Shown: positions 51,174 through 64,000 of the stretch, one piece after another
Layout of the letters: each line of letters begins with the position of its first letter
How positions within the stretch are numbered: the first letter of the stretch is position 1
Assembly (NCBI RefSeq): GCF_900496995.4
Contig: NC_044018.1
Coordinates: 28,934,047-28,998,046, forward strand
Direction: 5' to 3'
Length of the DNA stretch: 64,000 nt
DNA from: Aquila chrysaetos chrysaetos
Taxonomy: Eukaryota > Chordata > Aves > Accipitriformes > Accipitridae
Notes under the pieces: model-generated
Database searches by the model: none
Seen by the model: only the letters and a program-made list of their open reading frames with translations
Told to the model about the DNA's origin: nothing
Translations under genes and position numbers: made by a program

Positions 51174-51712
51174 GTGAGTTGGGGGGGGGGGGGGGAACCG
51201 GGGGGCTCCACCGGGAGGGAGGGAGGTGGAGGTGGAGCGGGGGGGGGGGGGGGAAGCAGGGAGGGATGGGGCCGCCCCCCCGCGTTGCCGGTGGAGCATC
51301 CTCCGCGCTGCCGGGGATGCCCCGCTTCGGGCGGAGGCGGCTTCCCCCCCCCGCCCCGGTATTCACCGAGTCCGGATTTTGGGGAGAAAACAGCCGGATT
51401 GCGGGCTGCTGCGGAGGGGCCGCGGCGGGGCGGGGGGGGGGGGGCTGGTGCGGCCGGTAACCCAAGCCCTCCCTGGGGACGGGGTATCCCCCGCCGCCTT
51501 GGCCTTTGCCTTTGCCTTTCCTCTCCCTTCTGGCCCCAAAAAGGCTGCAGGGAGCTCTGGGCAAACGTGCTCCTGACATGAGTCTGCTCGGCCAGGAGCC
51601 TGCCCGGTGGGGGGAGCGCAGCGGGCGACCCTGGGGGGTGACCGGCCCCTGCTGCTCCAGTGGCTCCCATGCCCAGAGGGGTGCGCACGGTGGGGGGAAC
51701 CCTCCGTCCACT

Positions 51713-51914
51713 CATCCATCCATCCAGCCACCCACCCACCCACCGAAGCATCCACCCAACCACCCACCCACTGAAGCATCCACCCACCCAATCAACCATC
51801 CACCCAACCAAACATCCACCCAACCAAACATCCACTCAACCACCCAACCACCCATCCACCCATCCATCCATCCATCCATCCACCCAACCATCCACCCATC
51901 CACCCATCCACCCA
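51713..51914. repeat. CCAT/CCAC/CAAC tetranucleotide array
   Basis: About 50 degenerate tetranucleotide units (CCATCCATCCACCCAACC type) lie 540 bp inside the presumed intron. Both strands stay open in some frames (HPPTHPSIHP-like), which is an artefact. Confidence 0.92.
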
Positions 51915-54794
51915 GGAACAATGCGGGCTCCCCTCAGCCGCTGTCGCACGTCAAGCGCGTGCTGGAGCGCTCGCCTTCAAAACAGTCGTGGCGTTGAGGA
52001 GTTGATGGCGATTTTTAATTAGGAGCTCTGCCTGAAAGGTCTTTTTCTTTTTTTCTTTTTTTGAAGTGTGCTTTTTCCACTTGGGGGACAAAAGGCACTT
52101 GGGAAAAAAAACCAGAAAGGTTTTTAAATAGCTTTATACTGTGTCTTCAGCATAAATTCTCCTGGATTTGGAGACACCATGCACTGGTTTACATCATCCC
52201 TAGTTTCACTCTGGGATCACAGAAATGACCATTATCATTAATTGGATCCCGCTGTCGTGACAAACAGATTTCAGGGGTGCCAATGTGCTGAACTGAATTC
52301 ATAAGAGACTTGGGCTCGCGTGGTCTTTAATTTGAATGCCTGCCCTCTGTGGAGGGTGTGTGAATACAGTAATAACAGCTCAGAATTGATTTACTCATTC
52401 CATGCATGGGAATTGCCAAGGTTTTTCCCTGGTTTCCTTCCAATGCGCTCCCCACCAGCGCCGACGGTCGGGAGCTGGCTGGGTCGCTGCTCCGGCGCGC
52501 GGCCGGTGATGACAGGGTGCCGGGTTTGGTGTTCCTAGATGCCAGCGTGCGGCTCTGGCGCCTGTTTGTTCTTAGAGGTGGTTCTGAATTAAACATTTCT
52601 GCAGGGTCTGAGGCCCAGGAGTTGTTTATCACATTAAACATTTGTTTTAGCTCTCTTTAGCAGAAGTGTGTTGACATTTTCTCTTGGGGGACTGCCGGGG
52701 ATAATGAATGGCACGTACTGTATTGTGTTCCTCGGAAAGCTGCGGGATCCTGCAATAACATAAACACCCAGGGCTGAATTCATCACAGATCTGAAAAGAA
52801 TGGGCTCGGTGTTTACATCAATGCTGGTCCTGAGCCACAGCTCACATTTAAAGTTTATTATTGATTATGAAAACATCCCTGTTAATACTTGTCAGATTTT
52901 TTTTTTTCTAATTTTATTGCTGACAGCTGCAGTTTCACTCCCTGCTCTGTGTTTTAGTTGTAAAGCTTTCGCGGAGGAGAAGGAGCGAGCCGGGTAGGTT
53001 TCGGGGCGGCTCGGCCCGGGGAGGAGCAGCCACGGGCTCTCCCCGCTCACAATTCGTTTTCTCTGGTGCGGGGAAGGGTTTCGCAGCCGCCTTTGTTCTC
53101 CCGCGGAGCCCCCGCCGCATTCTTCCCTTTTGCCATTATCATTTTGGTTAAACAGAAAGGCAAGTTGTGTACCATATGGATCATGTTAACAATTGCTTAT
53201 CTGGAGCCGGTGTTTTCTCCTCCCTGCCTTTCCCCCCGGCCTTTTTCTCCTTTCTGAGGTCTGGGTTGGGGCTTTAACAGCATCTTGGGTTTGGGTGCTC
53301 ATTTGACGCCGTCCCAGAACCCAAACCTCTCCTCTTGCATCCCGTCAGAGTCAATTCCCCAAGGTAAAACAGAATAAACGCAGAGAAATCTCCGAAGCGG
53401 GTTTCCCCGGATGCTCTGAAATACAGAAAACAGTTGTTGGAGAAAACAGCATGTCTGTGTTCGTAGATTCACGCCTCTGGCCAGCAACGGGTTTCTCCCC
53501 TGGTGCAGCTAAGGCTCCGTTTGCCTTTATTTGGGGAGGAGGTGGATGGCCAGGAGAGGATCCCAATGCTGCTTTGCGTGTTTGTCCAGACCGATAACAA
53601 GCAGGGGCTGTGGTTTTCCCAAATCCCCGCTTCAGGCTGCTCCCAGACTTGTATCGAGGCGCCTGAGTAAGCAGGCTGAAAGTTTTGAGCCCTCACCCCG
53701 TGTCCGTCCTCCGCTTCAGGGGATTTCAGTAGCTCCTGGAAAAAAAAAAAAAGCTGTTATTTTGGGTGCCCAAATACAGATGCGAGGGCCTAACCTTAGG
53801 CCAAGGGAGTGGCTGTCAGGTCACTTAATTCACCTCCTCCTTCCCCCGTGGAAAAGGTAAACACAAAGCCTCCGGGAGCATTCGCCTCCAAAGCCAGTAT
53901 CGCATCCTGCAACAGCGCACGTGGATTAGAAGGAATAAAACGATTCTGCGTGGCACATCGTCACCTCTGTAACGACGGCATCTCTAGCATCATTAAAAAA
54001 ATTCCTGGAAGGAGTCTGGAAGCGTGTGCTATGGCATTTGCAGATGCTGTGGACTTTATTTGTATTAATTATTTTTACATCCTCCTAGTCGAGGAGAAAT
54101 TCCTGAGGGTAGAAATGCCACCTCGAGATTTTTCTGCCAATAGACAAATATTCTCCTTTCTTCCCTTCTGTCTCTGCTTTTCTAATGGTTTGGGGTTTCT
54201 GCAGCTCCCTGCTTTCGCCCCTACAGCTGGGAGGAGATGGGTCGCATGTAGGGAAGGAGAAATCCCTCAATCCACAGTTTACAGCAGCAGATGTGGGAGC
54301 ACCGGATTTGAGCGAGGATTCCTAAAGGGAATTTCCCCACAGATGACATTAATGCATCTAGAGAAGCGATAGTGACCCTTGCATGACGCTGACCCTTGCG
54401 TTTATGCCATTGTAAACACTTTTCAGTTATATTTTTTGAGCTCCAGTGATTATATGGCTGGAAGCAGAGCTTTGCCGTTTGACAGAGGCTGTCGGGGAGG
54501 CTCCTTTTGTCGTCCTGGGGCAGATCCCGTCGCATCTGGCCAAATGTCAGCTGGAATTTTGCAGCGTGCAGGAAAGCTTGAGGCTCGTGGCTCCGAGCAT
54601 CTAATTTGCTCGGCGCGCTCCCTTCCTCCGCTCCAGCAGACAGCCCCAGCTCAGGTGCCAGTGGGGTGGGTCCTTCTCTTGCAGCTTTTTAGCAAAATAA
54701 AGATGTTTTTCTTCCTTTTGGGGCGTGGAGGGGTGTGCCGGTTGATGCATGTGTTTAGCAACTCTGTCGTGCTCTGGCTCCAGAAAGCTCGTCC

Positions 54795-54844
54795 CTGCTG
54801 CTGGTGCTGCTGGTGCTGCTGGTGCTGCTGGTGCTGCTGGTGCT
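54795..54844. repeat. 9-bp GTGCTGCTG repeat, about five copies
   Basis: This is a near-perfect GTGCTGCTG array, effectively an interrupted CTG tract. It codes for Leu-Val, Ala-Gly or His-Gln runs depending on frame, but no gene is visible around it. Confidence 0.85.
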
Positions 54845-57800
54845 CGGTCACTTGCGTGTGACATCAGGCATCCAGCACTCTCGTCCCAGGGGACACAGGT
54901 GCCAGCAGTGGCACCCAGCTCCCGACCGAAGGGAGCCATTGGGACTGAATCAGACTTTATTAGCATCAAGCAGGAAAATTCCCCTTGCTGGGTCAGCATC
55001 CAAGCAGGGAATAAATCACTTCTTCCCAATGCCAGCCCTGGCAATTCCCAGTGCTGAGAAACAGTTTGTCCCCTTGCAAGGTCCTGCTGCCGTGAGTTCG
55101 TTGCCATGATTACTTCTGATATATTATCCTGTTGGTTTTTCCTTTGGACTCGGCTTGGTCTCGCGCTCTGGCACGGTGAGAAGGACTCTCTCCACTTTTC
55201 TCCCTCGTGCTGCTAAGCCCTGAGCAGGATTGTGGTGCTTTTTCTGCTCCGTGAACCCCAGTCGTGATTTGCAGAGGATGCTGCTGCATGCACGGGTGCT
55301 GCCCAGCAGACCTGCCCGGGGACGGCAGCACCTCGGCAGCTCTGGGCTCGTGTCTCCTCTAATGGGAGCAAGAGTTGAAAGTCAGCACCGGCTCTCCGCA
55401 GCAAAGTTTATTTTGCTGTGTAACGAGGGTGTTGTAAAATCTCTCTCCTGGCCTTGTGGCCTGTCATCAGCTGAAGTTAATGTTGGTTAAATTGTACAGA
55501 TCGCTAGCACAATTTTTCCTCCAGTGGTGCATGCCTCAGGTCGCTTATCAGCAACCCCTGATCTTTATGGGGGCCCTAATAAACCCAGCCAAGGCCTCGC
55601 AGATGCTGCTGACTTATAGTGGAGAACAGGGGAGGATGCAAATTAAAGGTTTTTCTTCCTAGCTCCTTTCACCCGAGGACAGACAACTCAATCATGGAAA
55701 ACCCGGGCATGTTTATTTAATTACAGTGATGCCATCGTGGCTTGTGTTGTGGTGGTGCCTGGGGACCCTCGCCCTGGACCGGGATGCTGGGGTGCACTCC
55801 CTGGGGAGGGATGCTGGGGTGTGCTCCTGGGTGGGATGCTCGGCTGGTGGAGGTGTGGTACCCAGGCGAGTGTTTTCCCTCAAAAGATAAAAGAGCCACT
55901 TTTTTTTTCTTTTTTCCCCCAAGAAAGTGAAAACTAATGTCAAGACAAATTGCACTTTAACCCACACTTGTCTTGCCTACAAAAAAAAAGCTGAATAATA
56001 GCTGAATAAGTACCCCTTTCCCTGCCCCGGCTGCACTCAGAAGAGGAGCCTGCTTCTCACAAAGACTTTGCTGTGTAAATAGATGAGAGGTGCAGCGGCG
56101 GCACCGAGCTGGAGGGGACTCGTGGCATCAGGGGACGCTGGAGCCCGGGTCCTCTCCCTGTGATTAATCTTTCGCGGTGTTGCTTTAGGCCTCTGAAGAG
56201 CAGCAGGACCGGCTGCCGGGTTGCTTTGTCTGCTGCCTCGGCTCTGCCGCGGAGAAGGGACGTTCCCGTCGGAGGCTGTTTCTTTCCTTTGGAAAGAATC
56301 CGCAAAGCACTTGACTCTGCTCCCTGTGTCCTGCTGCCTCCCGGAGAGGGATAATGTGGGTGTAATTGATGGCGAGAGGACTAATGGCTGCAGAAATGTG
56401 TAATTAAAGGCCAGGGGTGACGAGCTGCGAGGCTGTGCTGTGCACGGGAGGTTAGAGAGGTTGAGTGTGTTTTGAAGGGTTTGTCCTGCACGTCCCGCCT
56501 TGGGAAGGCAGGTCGCCCTGCTCAGGGTGTCCCACGTGCCCTGCACTGTTTGTCGCTGGGGGGGGGGACACCAGGGTCCCCAGCTGACCCAGCCCTGCAC
56601 GGTGCGGCAGCAGAGCGCCGTGCGTGCGACAGCATCCCTGCTATGGATGTAACCAGGAAGGGTTTAGGTGTGGGGATTTTTTTACCCATTCTGGCATCGC
56701 TGTAGCTGTTTTCCCATAGTTTGGCTGGATCTGGAATTGCCAAATCCCTGGGATCGGCCCCGTCCTGCCTCCCGTCCCCCGTGCCATGTCCCCGTCCCAG
56801 CCCTGTGCTCCAGCCGGTTCCCAGAGCATCGCCTCCTCCTCCCTCCAAACGCTGAATCGGGCCACGTGTTGCAAACATAAATCTGCTAAAATGCCGACAC
56901 GCCGCGAGCAGGTTGGACTTCGTTAGACCTGGCAACCCTCGGCTGTGCCGCCGGGCTGGGGCAATCGCTCTGAGCCCACGCTCTCCCTCCTGGGACCCCC
57001 CCCCCCAGGGCTGCACCCCGATCCCCCGGGTGAATCGGTAACGGCGATGGGCAGGACGTCGTGCCCGGCACGGGTTTACGGCAACCTGAGAGCGCGCCGA
57101 GGTGCCGCAGTACCAGCTCTGCGTGTGGATGAGCTCCAGGGGCTCGGTGCCGGCGTGGCCGTGCCGGGTGAGGAATGCGGGAGATGTGGTTATGGGGCTC
57201 GGGGCTGGATGCCGCCGTCATGCGTCACGGCATCGTCCCCGGACGGCTCTGTCCGGGACATCCCTCCCGGCAGGAGGAGGACGACGCTGCGCTCACGGCT
57301 CGCACCGAGCCCCGGTGCTTGCTCAGATGCCGGCGCGAGTGGCACAGCGGCTGTCCACGTGTTATTTTGGTCTTTCCTCACGTACGTCCCAGCCGGCACG
57401 GGCACCTGCGTGGTCCCTCTGCTCGTGCCGCTGGCGGGGACACGGTGACACGTCTTCATGTTACGCTTTGCAGCTTCACGCTCTTAGAAAAACAGGTTTT
57501 AGCAGCTGCAGGTGAAGTCCCCGCAATGTAAAAATAAATCAGGAGCTGGAGATTTGGAGATTTATTGCAGATGCCACAGAATAAGGGGATTTAAAAGATA
57601 CCTTTTGAAGCGTTGTTCCTATTTTCCACCTTAGGTGTTGCAGATGCTTGGGGTTGATGAGAGCAACATCCGTGCAGTGCGACCTGGGTGCTTGGCCACG
57701 GACGCTGGCAGGCAGTGCTTACAGAAATGAATATCTGCTAATATAAAGATATTTCCATTTGCATCTTAATGGCCACCAACCTGAGCAGCGGGGCAGGGCC

Positions 57801-60800
57801 CAGCCGTGGGGCCGAAGGTGCCGGCTCCACGCGGGCAAGGCTGGGGTCGCAGCGCGGCCGCTGTTCGGCACGAGCCAGGTACGCGCTCCAGAAATAACGT
57901 CATTACGGATCTGACCTTGGGCTGTTCATATCCTCCTCCTACAAGGTGATTACTTTTTAATGAGTGGCTGCTGAAAAGGGAGGAAAATGAATTATTTCTG
58001 CCATAGGATTAGCTCTAGGAGACAGGAGCGGTGCTGCCCCAATCGATACGCCCTCACACGGAGCCACCCCGGCACCAAACTTCTCCCCGATTTCCTGGCG
58101 ATACCTTCGCCCTGATGCTGCTGCCACCTTATTATTCTTTAAGCTTTTTTTTTTTTTGAGCAGCACCCCTGTAGTGGCAGGTTGAGGCGTTTGCACCCTG
58201 TGCTATATAATGATATATAATTATAATTGGCTTATAATAACCACGTATCTGTGCAAACTCCCAGGGCGCAGAAGGTGGGAGCTGTACGGGTGGCTGCTCC
58301 GAGCACGGCACAAGGGTCCCCAAAGTCAGAGTCCGTCCGTCCATCCGTGCAAGTGCAGGCATACGGCAGAGGCGAGCCGCAGCCTCGGGCGTGGATGGGG
58401 GCAGCAGTGTCAGCAAAGAAAGAAGCCAAAAAAAGGGAACTTCTGGAAAATCCATTAGTGAATGGAGTGCAGGAGGGAGCTCCGCTTTTCAGGCTGCTGA
58501 GGCGGTGTTTAAAAAAGAATCTGCGAGTCAAAAGGCTTGTGAAAACAAAAGCCACGGAGAGAGGCCTCCCCCAGCCCAGCTCCGGCGGGAGACGGTGAAG
58601 CTGCGGGTGCCGAGGGCAGGGAAGGTGGTCCACAGGGGATGGGGATGGGGTCCGTCATCCCGCAGGGTGTGTGACGGGGACACACGGGGACCGCGAGAAA
58701 CAAGATGCAGAAATGATGGAAAAGAGGAGTTTTTCCTCAATTCTCTGTGGAGCGCGCTGCCCGGCAGGGCACTGAGGCGGAAAATACAACCGCGTTGTGC
58801 AGTGCTGGATAGGACTGGGAGGCTCCCCAGAATTAGAGTTAATTAAGATTGATTCGTTCCGTGGAGGAGATGAGCTGGAGCGTTGCTGCTACCGCTGCGG
58901 ACAGGCTCTAGTGCACGGGGCGAATTATCTTCTTGCTGCAGCCCAGTTCCCGCGTCCGCCGCAGCCCCCAGCACTGACCCCGGCCCAAGGCCAGATATTG
59001 GAGAAGATAGACCGGGGGCTGGTGGCTCCTGCCTTGGCTTTTGCCCCCGGGGGAGTTTGTTATTGGAGCTTCATCGGGAAAAACACCTTGGGAGGAGAGG
59101 GCTTGAGCAGGAGTGGGGGGGTGCCCGGTCCCTGGGCCCCTTCCTGAGCTGCAGGGCATCTCCTGCATTTAATGACCTTCATCCAAGTGCTTGTGGGAAC
59201 ACGAAACGTAACGGCAATGCTTTCTTCTTGGAAAAATAAGTCATTTAAAATTGTTTTCAGCCTTCTGGGGTTTACGTGTATATCAGGGTTTGTAGACACC
59301 CCCCCCCCCAGCGTCTGCCCCAGGCATGCACAGCACTGGGTGCGGATCAGACCACGGCTCCCCAGGGTGTAGCAGCGGTCCGGCAGCCGGGCTCGGGGTC
59401 CGGCCCCGTAACACTTTGGCTTTGCTTCTTCTTATGCCGTTGTAGCACAGATCCCAGAGGTCGCATCCTGCAGGCATCCCACCACCACCGACATCCTACT
59501 GCACAGCATCGCGGGTCGCCCGGCCGGCAGCTCAGCGCTGGCTGGGGGGTGGTGGGGGCCATCAGAAGAGCATGATCCCCCCCCTCAGATCCTCCTTCTA
59601 TGGGTTCGGGTGGGCTCAGACAGTCCCTCTCAGGGGGGATGTGGTGAGTCCTGATGGGTTTCAACAAGTGGTTTCGAATGGAGCAAGGTCAGGACAAGAA
59701 GTTTTTCAGAGCGGCTTCCATCTGTTTGCTGACAGCACGTCCTTTGCTAAGTGGCTTCTGTAGGAGCAGAGACGGAGGAGGTATAACGACGCCTTCAAAC
59801 TATTTCTCTACGTCCCTCTATAGACCACGTGAATATGCATACACACAGCCGAAATCTCCGCAGGTGGTTTCACGTGGCATGTTTCTAGATGGGCTTGAGG
59901 AGGAGATGGCTATGGTCACGTCCATGCCAAGCGCAGACTTACAGCCCATGAGGGAGAAGCGACGTCCTCACCTCGCCGCGTCCTCCAGCCTTGCCATGGG
60001 TCGGGAGCAGAAGCAGGAGGCAAAGTCCCGTCTGGGACCGGGTGGTGGGAGCGGGAGCTTTGGGGTACTGCTCATCACCCTCACTGGCTTGGCCGTTGTT
60101 ATGCAGATTGCATGCAAATTGGGTCCATTTGACCTCCTGACCTTTTTATGGGGCCACGTCTGTTTGGGGAAATGGTTCTGCTGATTAGAAATGGATTTTC
60201 CTCTCTAATGTAATACTCTGAAAATGGACTGGGTCCAAACCCAGGCCCCAGGACCTCGTCTGGTGTCAAGGAATGAAATTTTGGTGAAGGGCTTCAGTCC
60301 GAACAGGGATCTGAGCAGCACCCATGGGCCGTGGCACCCTTTGCTGGGGCACGCTGCCCCTTGAGCATCAGCCTTCAGTTGACCTTGAGAGGCGGTGAAC
60401 TTCGACGACCTGAATGCTCAGTGATGCTCTTGCTAAAACCCTTCTTCCTACCGGAGAACCGTCCTTCAGGCAGCGGTCTGGTGGAGATCACAGCTGGAAT
60501 GTGGCCCCAAGGAGCATCCTACAGCAGACGAGGTGGGTCGGGGCAGGAGATTGTCTGCTGGAGGAGAAGCAATGGCGTGGCCGGGAGCGGGAATGCTGTT
60601 GCAGGGAGCTGCATTTTGCATGCGCTGAAGCACACCCGTGGTAGGGAGCGGGCAAGACGGTGACGGATTAATGCGATAATTAATCTTTCGGGATTAATGT
60701 TCCTCTTTGAAGCATTGGAGGGAATGTGCCGGTGGAGTGGCAGGAGCAGGGAGGGTTGGGGCAGTTCCACCTTTCAGTGGTTTCTAGACCCAAACAAATA

Positions 60801-63800
60801 GTTCTGCTGTTTTGTCCTGTGTTCCTGGGGGTGGGTGCAAGGCTGAAGCCCAGATCTCAGCAGATGTGAGTGGTCCATGAGACCTGGGGACAAGTCATGT
60901 TAAGACAAATATAGATAGCAAGAAAGAGGCTGATTTTTTTTTTTTCTTCATTTTTTTTGTCCCTTTTATTGCTTCTTTTTCTCTCATCCATCTTATAGTG
61001 AAAGGTGGAGCAAAATTCCTCAAATCCACTAATTGCATCAGCTCGTTATTAATAATATCTGGATTTTATTGCCATATCCCCTCAATCTGGGGATTCCCAG
61101 GGCCACGCGCCGTGTACAGTTTCCTCCCGATGACATTTAGCTGAGAGTTTCTCCTCTCGCCGTGACAGATGGGTGATGCTCAGCTGCTGCCAGGCTGAGC
61201 GGATCCATATTAATTTTTCATTTGCTGGCCGGGTGCTGGAGCAGCACAGATGGGCGATGGCCCGTTGGTCACTCCCGGTTCGTGCTGGTGTCCAGCTGCT
61301 CTGCACTTGATATATGAGTGGACAGAGCGGATGCTGGAGCCTTTGGCTCGCACTGGCCGGGATGGAGGTTGTTTCTCCTGGGGGTGGGGAGAGGGCACGG
61401 TGGGAGTTAGCCTAAATCCTTTTAACATATGTACATTGACCCTGCTCTGATTGCAATACCATCCTTCGCTTTGTCGGCACCGGTTAGGAGGGGACAGGGA
61501 ATGTGGTGGACAAAGAAATGCAGCTCCCCGATGGATTTGCCAAACAACCGAAATTTGCCTTGGAAAACTTGATGTCTGAGCTCCGGCAGCGTGCCAGGCT
61601 GCAAGAAATCGGCTGCCCGGCGTCGGTCTGCAGGGGAGGGCTGGGGGATTTAAACGTCTCACCCTTTGCAAACGCTGTCAGGTATTGCGCTTGGGTTATA
61701 TCACATATAAGTGTGGCTTTGTGCTCTCCTTGCCCTCGTCCTGGCTTTGGGACCAGCTCTGCCACCGATGTAAATTGCTGCCGGGCTGTTTTGCCTATTC
61801 TGGACCTGCCATGTAGGGATTCACTAGAGATGACCAGTATTTCGCTTAAATGTGTGTATCAACATGCAGAAATGTTGCTATACTCTACAACATTAATACT
61901 AAAGCATTTCAGAAACATTGCTGCAAGCCTCAGGTCCACAGTGAGTGTAAATGGAGTATCTGCATGGGTTATAATTCTGATTTATAGCTGTGTTTTGACT
62001 CGTGGTAATGCCATTGCACTTTGCCTATGCTGCTCTTAGGAGGCAGGGACAAACCCCAGCCCAGGACAAGCTCCTGGCAGCAGAAGCCGAAAAGATCATC
62101 AGGAAATGCCTCATTTAAAAAAAGAAAAAGTCGTTCCCCTGCCTCCCGTTCACTGGGCAGACTTGGGAAAGTCTGTTCTCTCCTCCTGCATTTTTTTCCC
62201 AGCTTGCCTTTATCCTTGAAGATAACGCTGTGGCTGCTGCAAGACCTGCAGCATTTCTGCATGGGTGCAAAAACCTCTCGGTGATGCGAATCCAGCTGCA
62301 CTGACAAAGCTGTCGGTGCAGGAGTTGCATTGATGTGAGGCTGCATTCCTGCTGTGGGTGCTTGGTCCAGGTTCTTGTCTGGACCCACCTTCAGGTGCTG
62401 GTAGCAAAATCCAGCACAGAAGATCCATTGCGCACAACATCCCTGATATGAGAGGTCTTGGTGAAGGCTGGGCTGTGAAACGGGACTCCCAGCGTCCAGG
62501 TTTGCTCCCTCTGGGCCCAAAGTTTGCACGTCAGAGAATTAAAAACCTGGGAAGTCGGGCAGAGCCTTGGAACCGGGACAGGCTCTCCCTGCCCGGGAAG
62601 CCGACCTCATCGGACCGTGCTGCTGCGGGTAACTGCAGGGATAATGAAACTGCTCAACATCTTTTGAAAAAGGCGTAAATCCTCCAAGCTGGCAGCTCTG
62701 CAGAAAAAGGAGCCGTCAGCGTTTGAACCAGCAAGACCGCGGCGGTACGAGCAAAGCATCGCGGAGGCAGCTCATCGGCTCATTCCTACACCGGGAGCCG
62801 AAGGACAGCAGCGTCTGCTCCCTCCCAAGGGCTGGGATGCTTCAAGAGCAGCAAGGGCTGTCCAAGGGGACGTCGAGACACATCCAGCGCCTGCACTGCG
62901 GGGCTGCAGATCACTCCCTGCGGGCTGGTCCCTCTTCCCGGGGCGCGGGTGCTCGGGGGAGTTTGGCTGGGTTTAAACCCCGGCTTTAGTGCATCCTCAG
63001 CTTGAACGTGTTTGCTCTTGCGCGCTCCCTCTCCTCCTTTGCCCTCCAAATCCATTCCAACCCTCTCCTGATCCCCCTAGGGATGCTGGATTGCTGCAGC
63101 CATCAGCACACGCTGCCTGCGGGTCATCTCTATATTCGCCCGCGTAGGTTTTGCCGTGAGTTTTTATGCACCGGCGTTAGCGATGGGTGCATGGTCATGG
63201 GGCTGGGACAGGAGCATATAAAATACGGGCACATGCGTGCGTGCATACGTGGTACGCTCTGCGTATGAGGGCTGCGGGTGGTAGATCTGTGCTCCAACAA
63301 AAGCAACCCGCGCCGGGGTGCTGCTTGGGGCAGCCCTGCGTCCCCCCAGCCTCATGGCTACGCCTGAAATCCCTCGGCAAGAGCTTTTCCAGGGAGGGAG
63401 CGCACCCCATCCCCAACGCCGAGCCGTTGGACACCCTCGGCGGTGCGCCCCGCTAAAAAGCCCCCGAACAAAAGCCCAGTTCAGAGTCGCTGCTGAATAG
63501 ATTAACAAGATTTCCATAATTAGGGCGGGCGGGAACAATAGGATTCTCCCCTGCCCAGCCCCCCCTGCCCGCCTTTGTCTTGCGCTGGGGATAATGGGCA
63601 GCAGCGAGGGTGGGAACCGGCCCGGCCATTTGGTCACTGGACAGTAATTTTCTCACACTGCCAAGGGGAGCATTGAAACATCTGTCCCGCTCCGCCGCCT
63701 CATTCACGTCCCATTTCAAACCCCTGACAACTTCTCCCTGCCCGCCGGCCCTCCCCCTCCGCCTGGTTTTCCAGGGTGCGACCAGACTTTCTGGGGATTT

Positions 63801-64000
63801 TGGCTTTTTCTTCTCCCAAATGTATCTCGTCTTTAAAGGGGTCGGATAGAGGCGGGTTTGCTTCTCCATCCTTTCGCGCTCGGGTTTGCTTTGGTGGCAG
63901 CAGCGCCCGTGCAAACCTGTGCCCGTGCATCCCCCCCTGCCCCTCTTCTCGCTGTTTGCGGGACCCGGTGCTCGGGAACAGGGCTGGAGGAGCAGCCCCA

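Larger units (their letters stand above)
50640..51480 (+). promoter_or_regulatory. FIGNL2: CpG-island promoter, probably FIGNL2
   Basis: This is extremely GC- and CpG-rich sequence, with a CTC run (50781-50811), a GGA run (50964-50988) and several G13-G15 homopolymers (50987-51001, 51181-51195, 51239-51253, 51432-51444). It is the only strong CpG island in the right half. Assignment to FIGNL2 rests on recalled human gene order and on the plus-strand donor at 51174; the FIGNL2 coding exon is not in the window. Confidence 0.5.
51174..64000 (+). other. Presumed intron 1 of the right-hand gene, to window edge
   Basis: After the donor at 51174 no recognisable coding exon was found. The longest frames (53809-54372 and 61503-62039, plus strand) look like nothing I know and have no exon structure. 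The DNA alternates GC-rich unique sequence with AT-rich islands. If the gene is FIGNL2, its large AAA-ATPase coding exon would be beyond 64000. Confidence 0.4.

Noticed and set aside
50088-51299. 403-codon minus-strand frame next to the CpG promoter
   Set aside because: It is composed of minisatellite and CpG-island low-complexity sequence and stays open in several frames at once.
53809-54372. 187-codon plus-strand frame
   Set aside because: No recognisable domain, no flanking splice logic or promoter; length is compatible with chance.
61503-62039. 178-codon plus-strand frame
   Set aside because: Cysteine- and hydrophobic-rich but without a known pattern or conserved motif; probably chance.

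Overview
The window is vertebrate nuclear DNA, most likely from a bird. It has split genes with GT-AG introns, CpG-rich promoters, long C/G homopolymers, many GC-rich minisatellites and almost no recognisable interspersed repeats. The ACVRL1 introns are very short. Together these suggest a GC-rich avian micro- or dot-chromosome. The gene order matches what I recall of human 12q13.13 in reverse orientation (ACVR1B, ACVRL1, ANKRD33, then FIGNL2 divergent). I could run no search, so the species is not determined.

Left part (1-9.1 kb): the minus-strand first coding exon of ACVR1B (activin type IB receptor, ALK4) lies at 7704-7812. It carries the signal peptide and sits in a CpG-rich promoter. Its intron 1 fills the rest of the left side and runs off the window. 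Upstream of the promoter are a G18 tract, an alternating purine-pyrimidine GT/GC stretch and a minisatellite of about 39 x 21 bp at 8293-9113.

9.6-15.8 kb: a complete ACVRL1 (ALK1) coding region on the minus strand, nine coding exons and 492 aa. Every junction was checked for phase. A poly(A) signal at 9669-9674 puts its 3' end under 2 kb from the ACVR1B promoter, so two type I receptor paralogues sit closely head-to-tail.

22.6-25.6 kb: a complete ANKRD33 coding region on the minus strand, four coding exons and 452 aa, with a poly(A) signal at 22624-22629.

26-49.8 kb: intergenic. I found no convincing exon. It holds a minisatellite with a 120-bp higher-order period at 28.5 kb, homopolymers and a few candidate regulatory motifs.

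49.8-64 kb: a degenerate minisatellite runs up to a strong CpG-rich promoter at 50.65-51.5 kb. A plus-strand exon ending in a consensus donor at 51173 follows. From synteny this is probably the 5' end of FIGNL2, and 51.2-64 kb would be its first intron, with a CCAT/CCAC array and no visible coding exon.

The two receptors are TGF-beta-family type I serine/threonine kinases: ALK1 for BMP9/10 in endothelium and ALK4 for activin/nodal. ANKRD33 is a photoreceptor ankyrin protein and not in the same pathway; the neighbourhood is conserved linkage, not an operon. I saw no sign of an undescribed biological system. The main curiosities are repeat structures around promoters and in one tiny intron, and details of the ALK1 protein.
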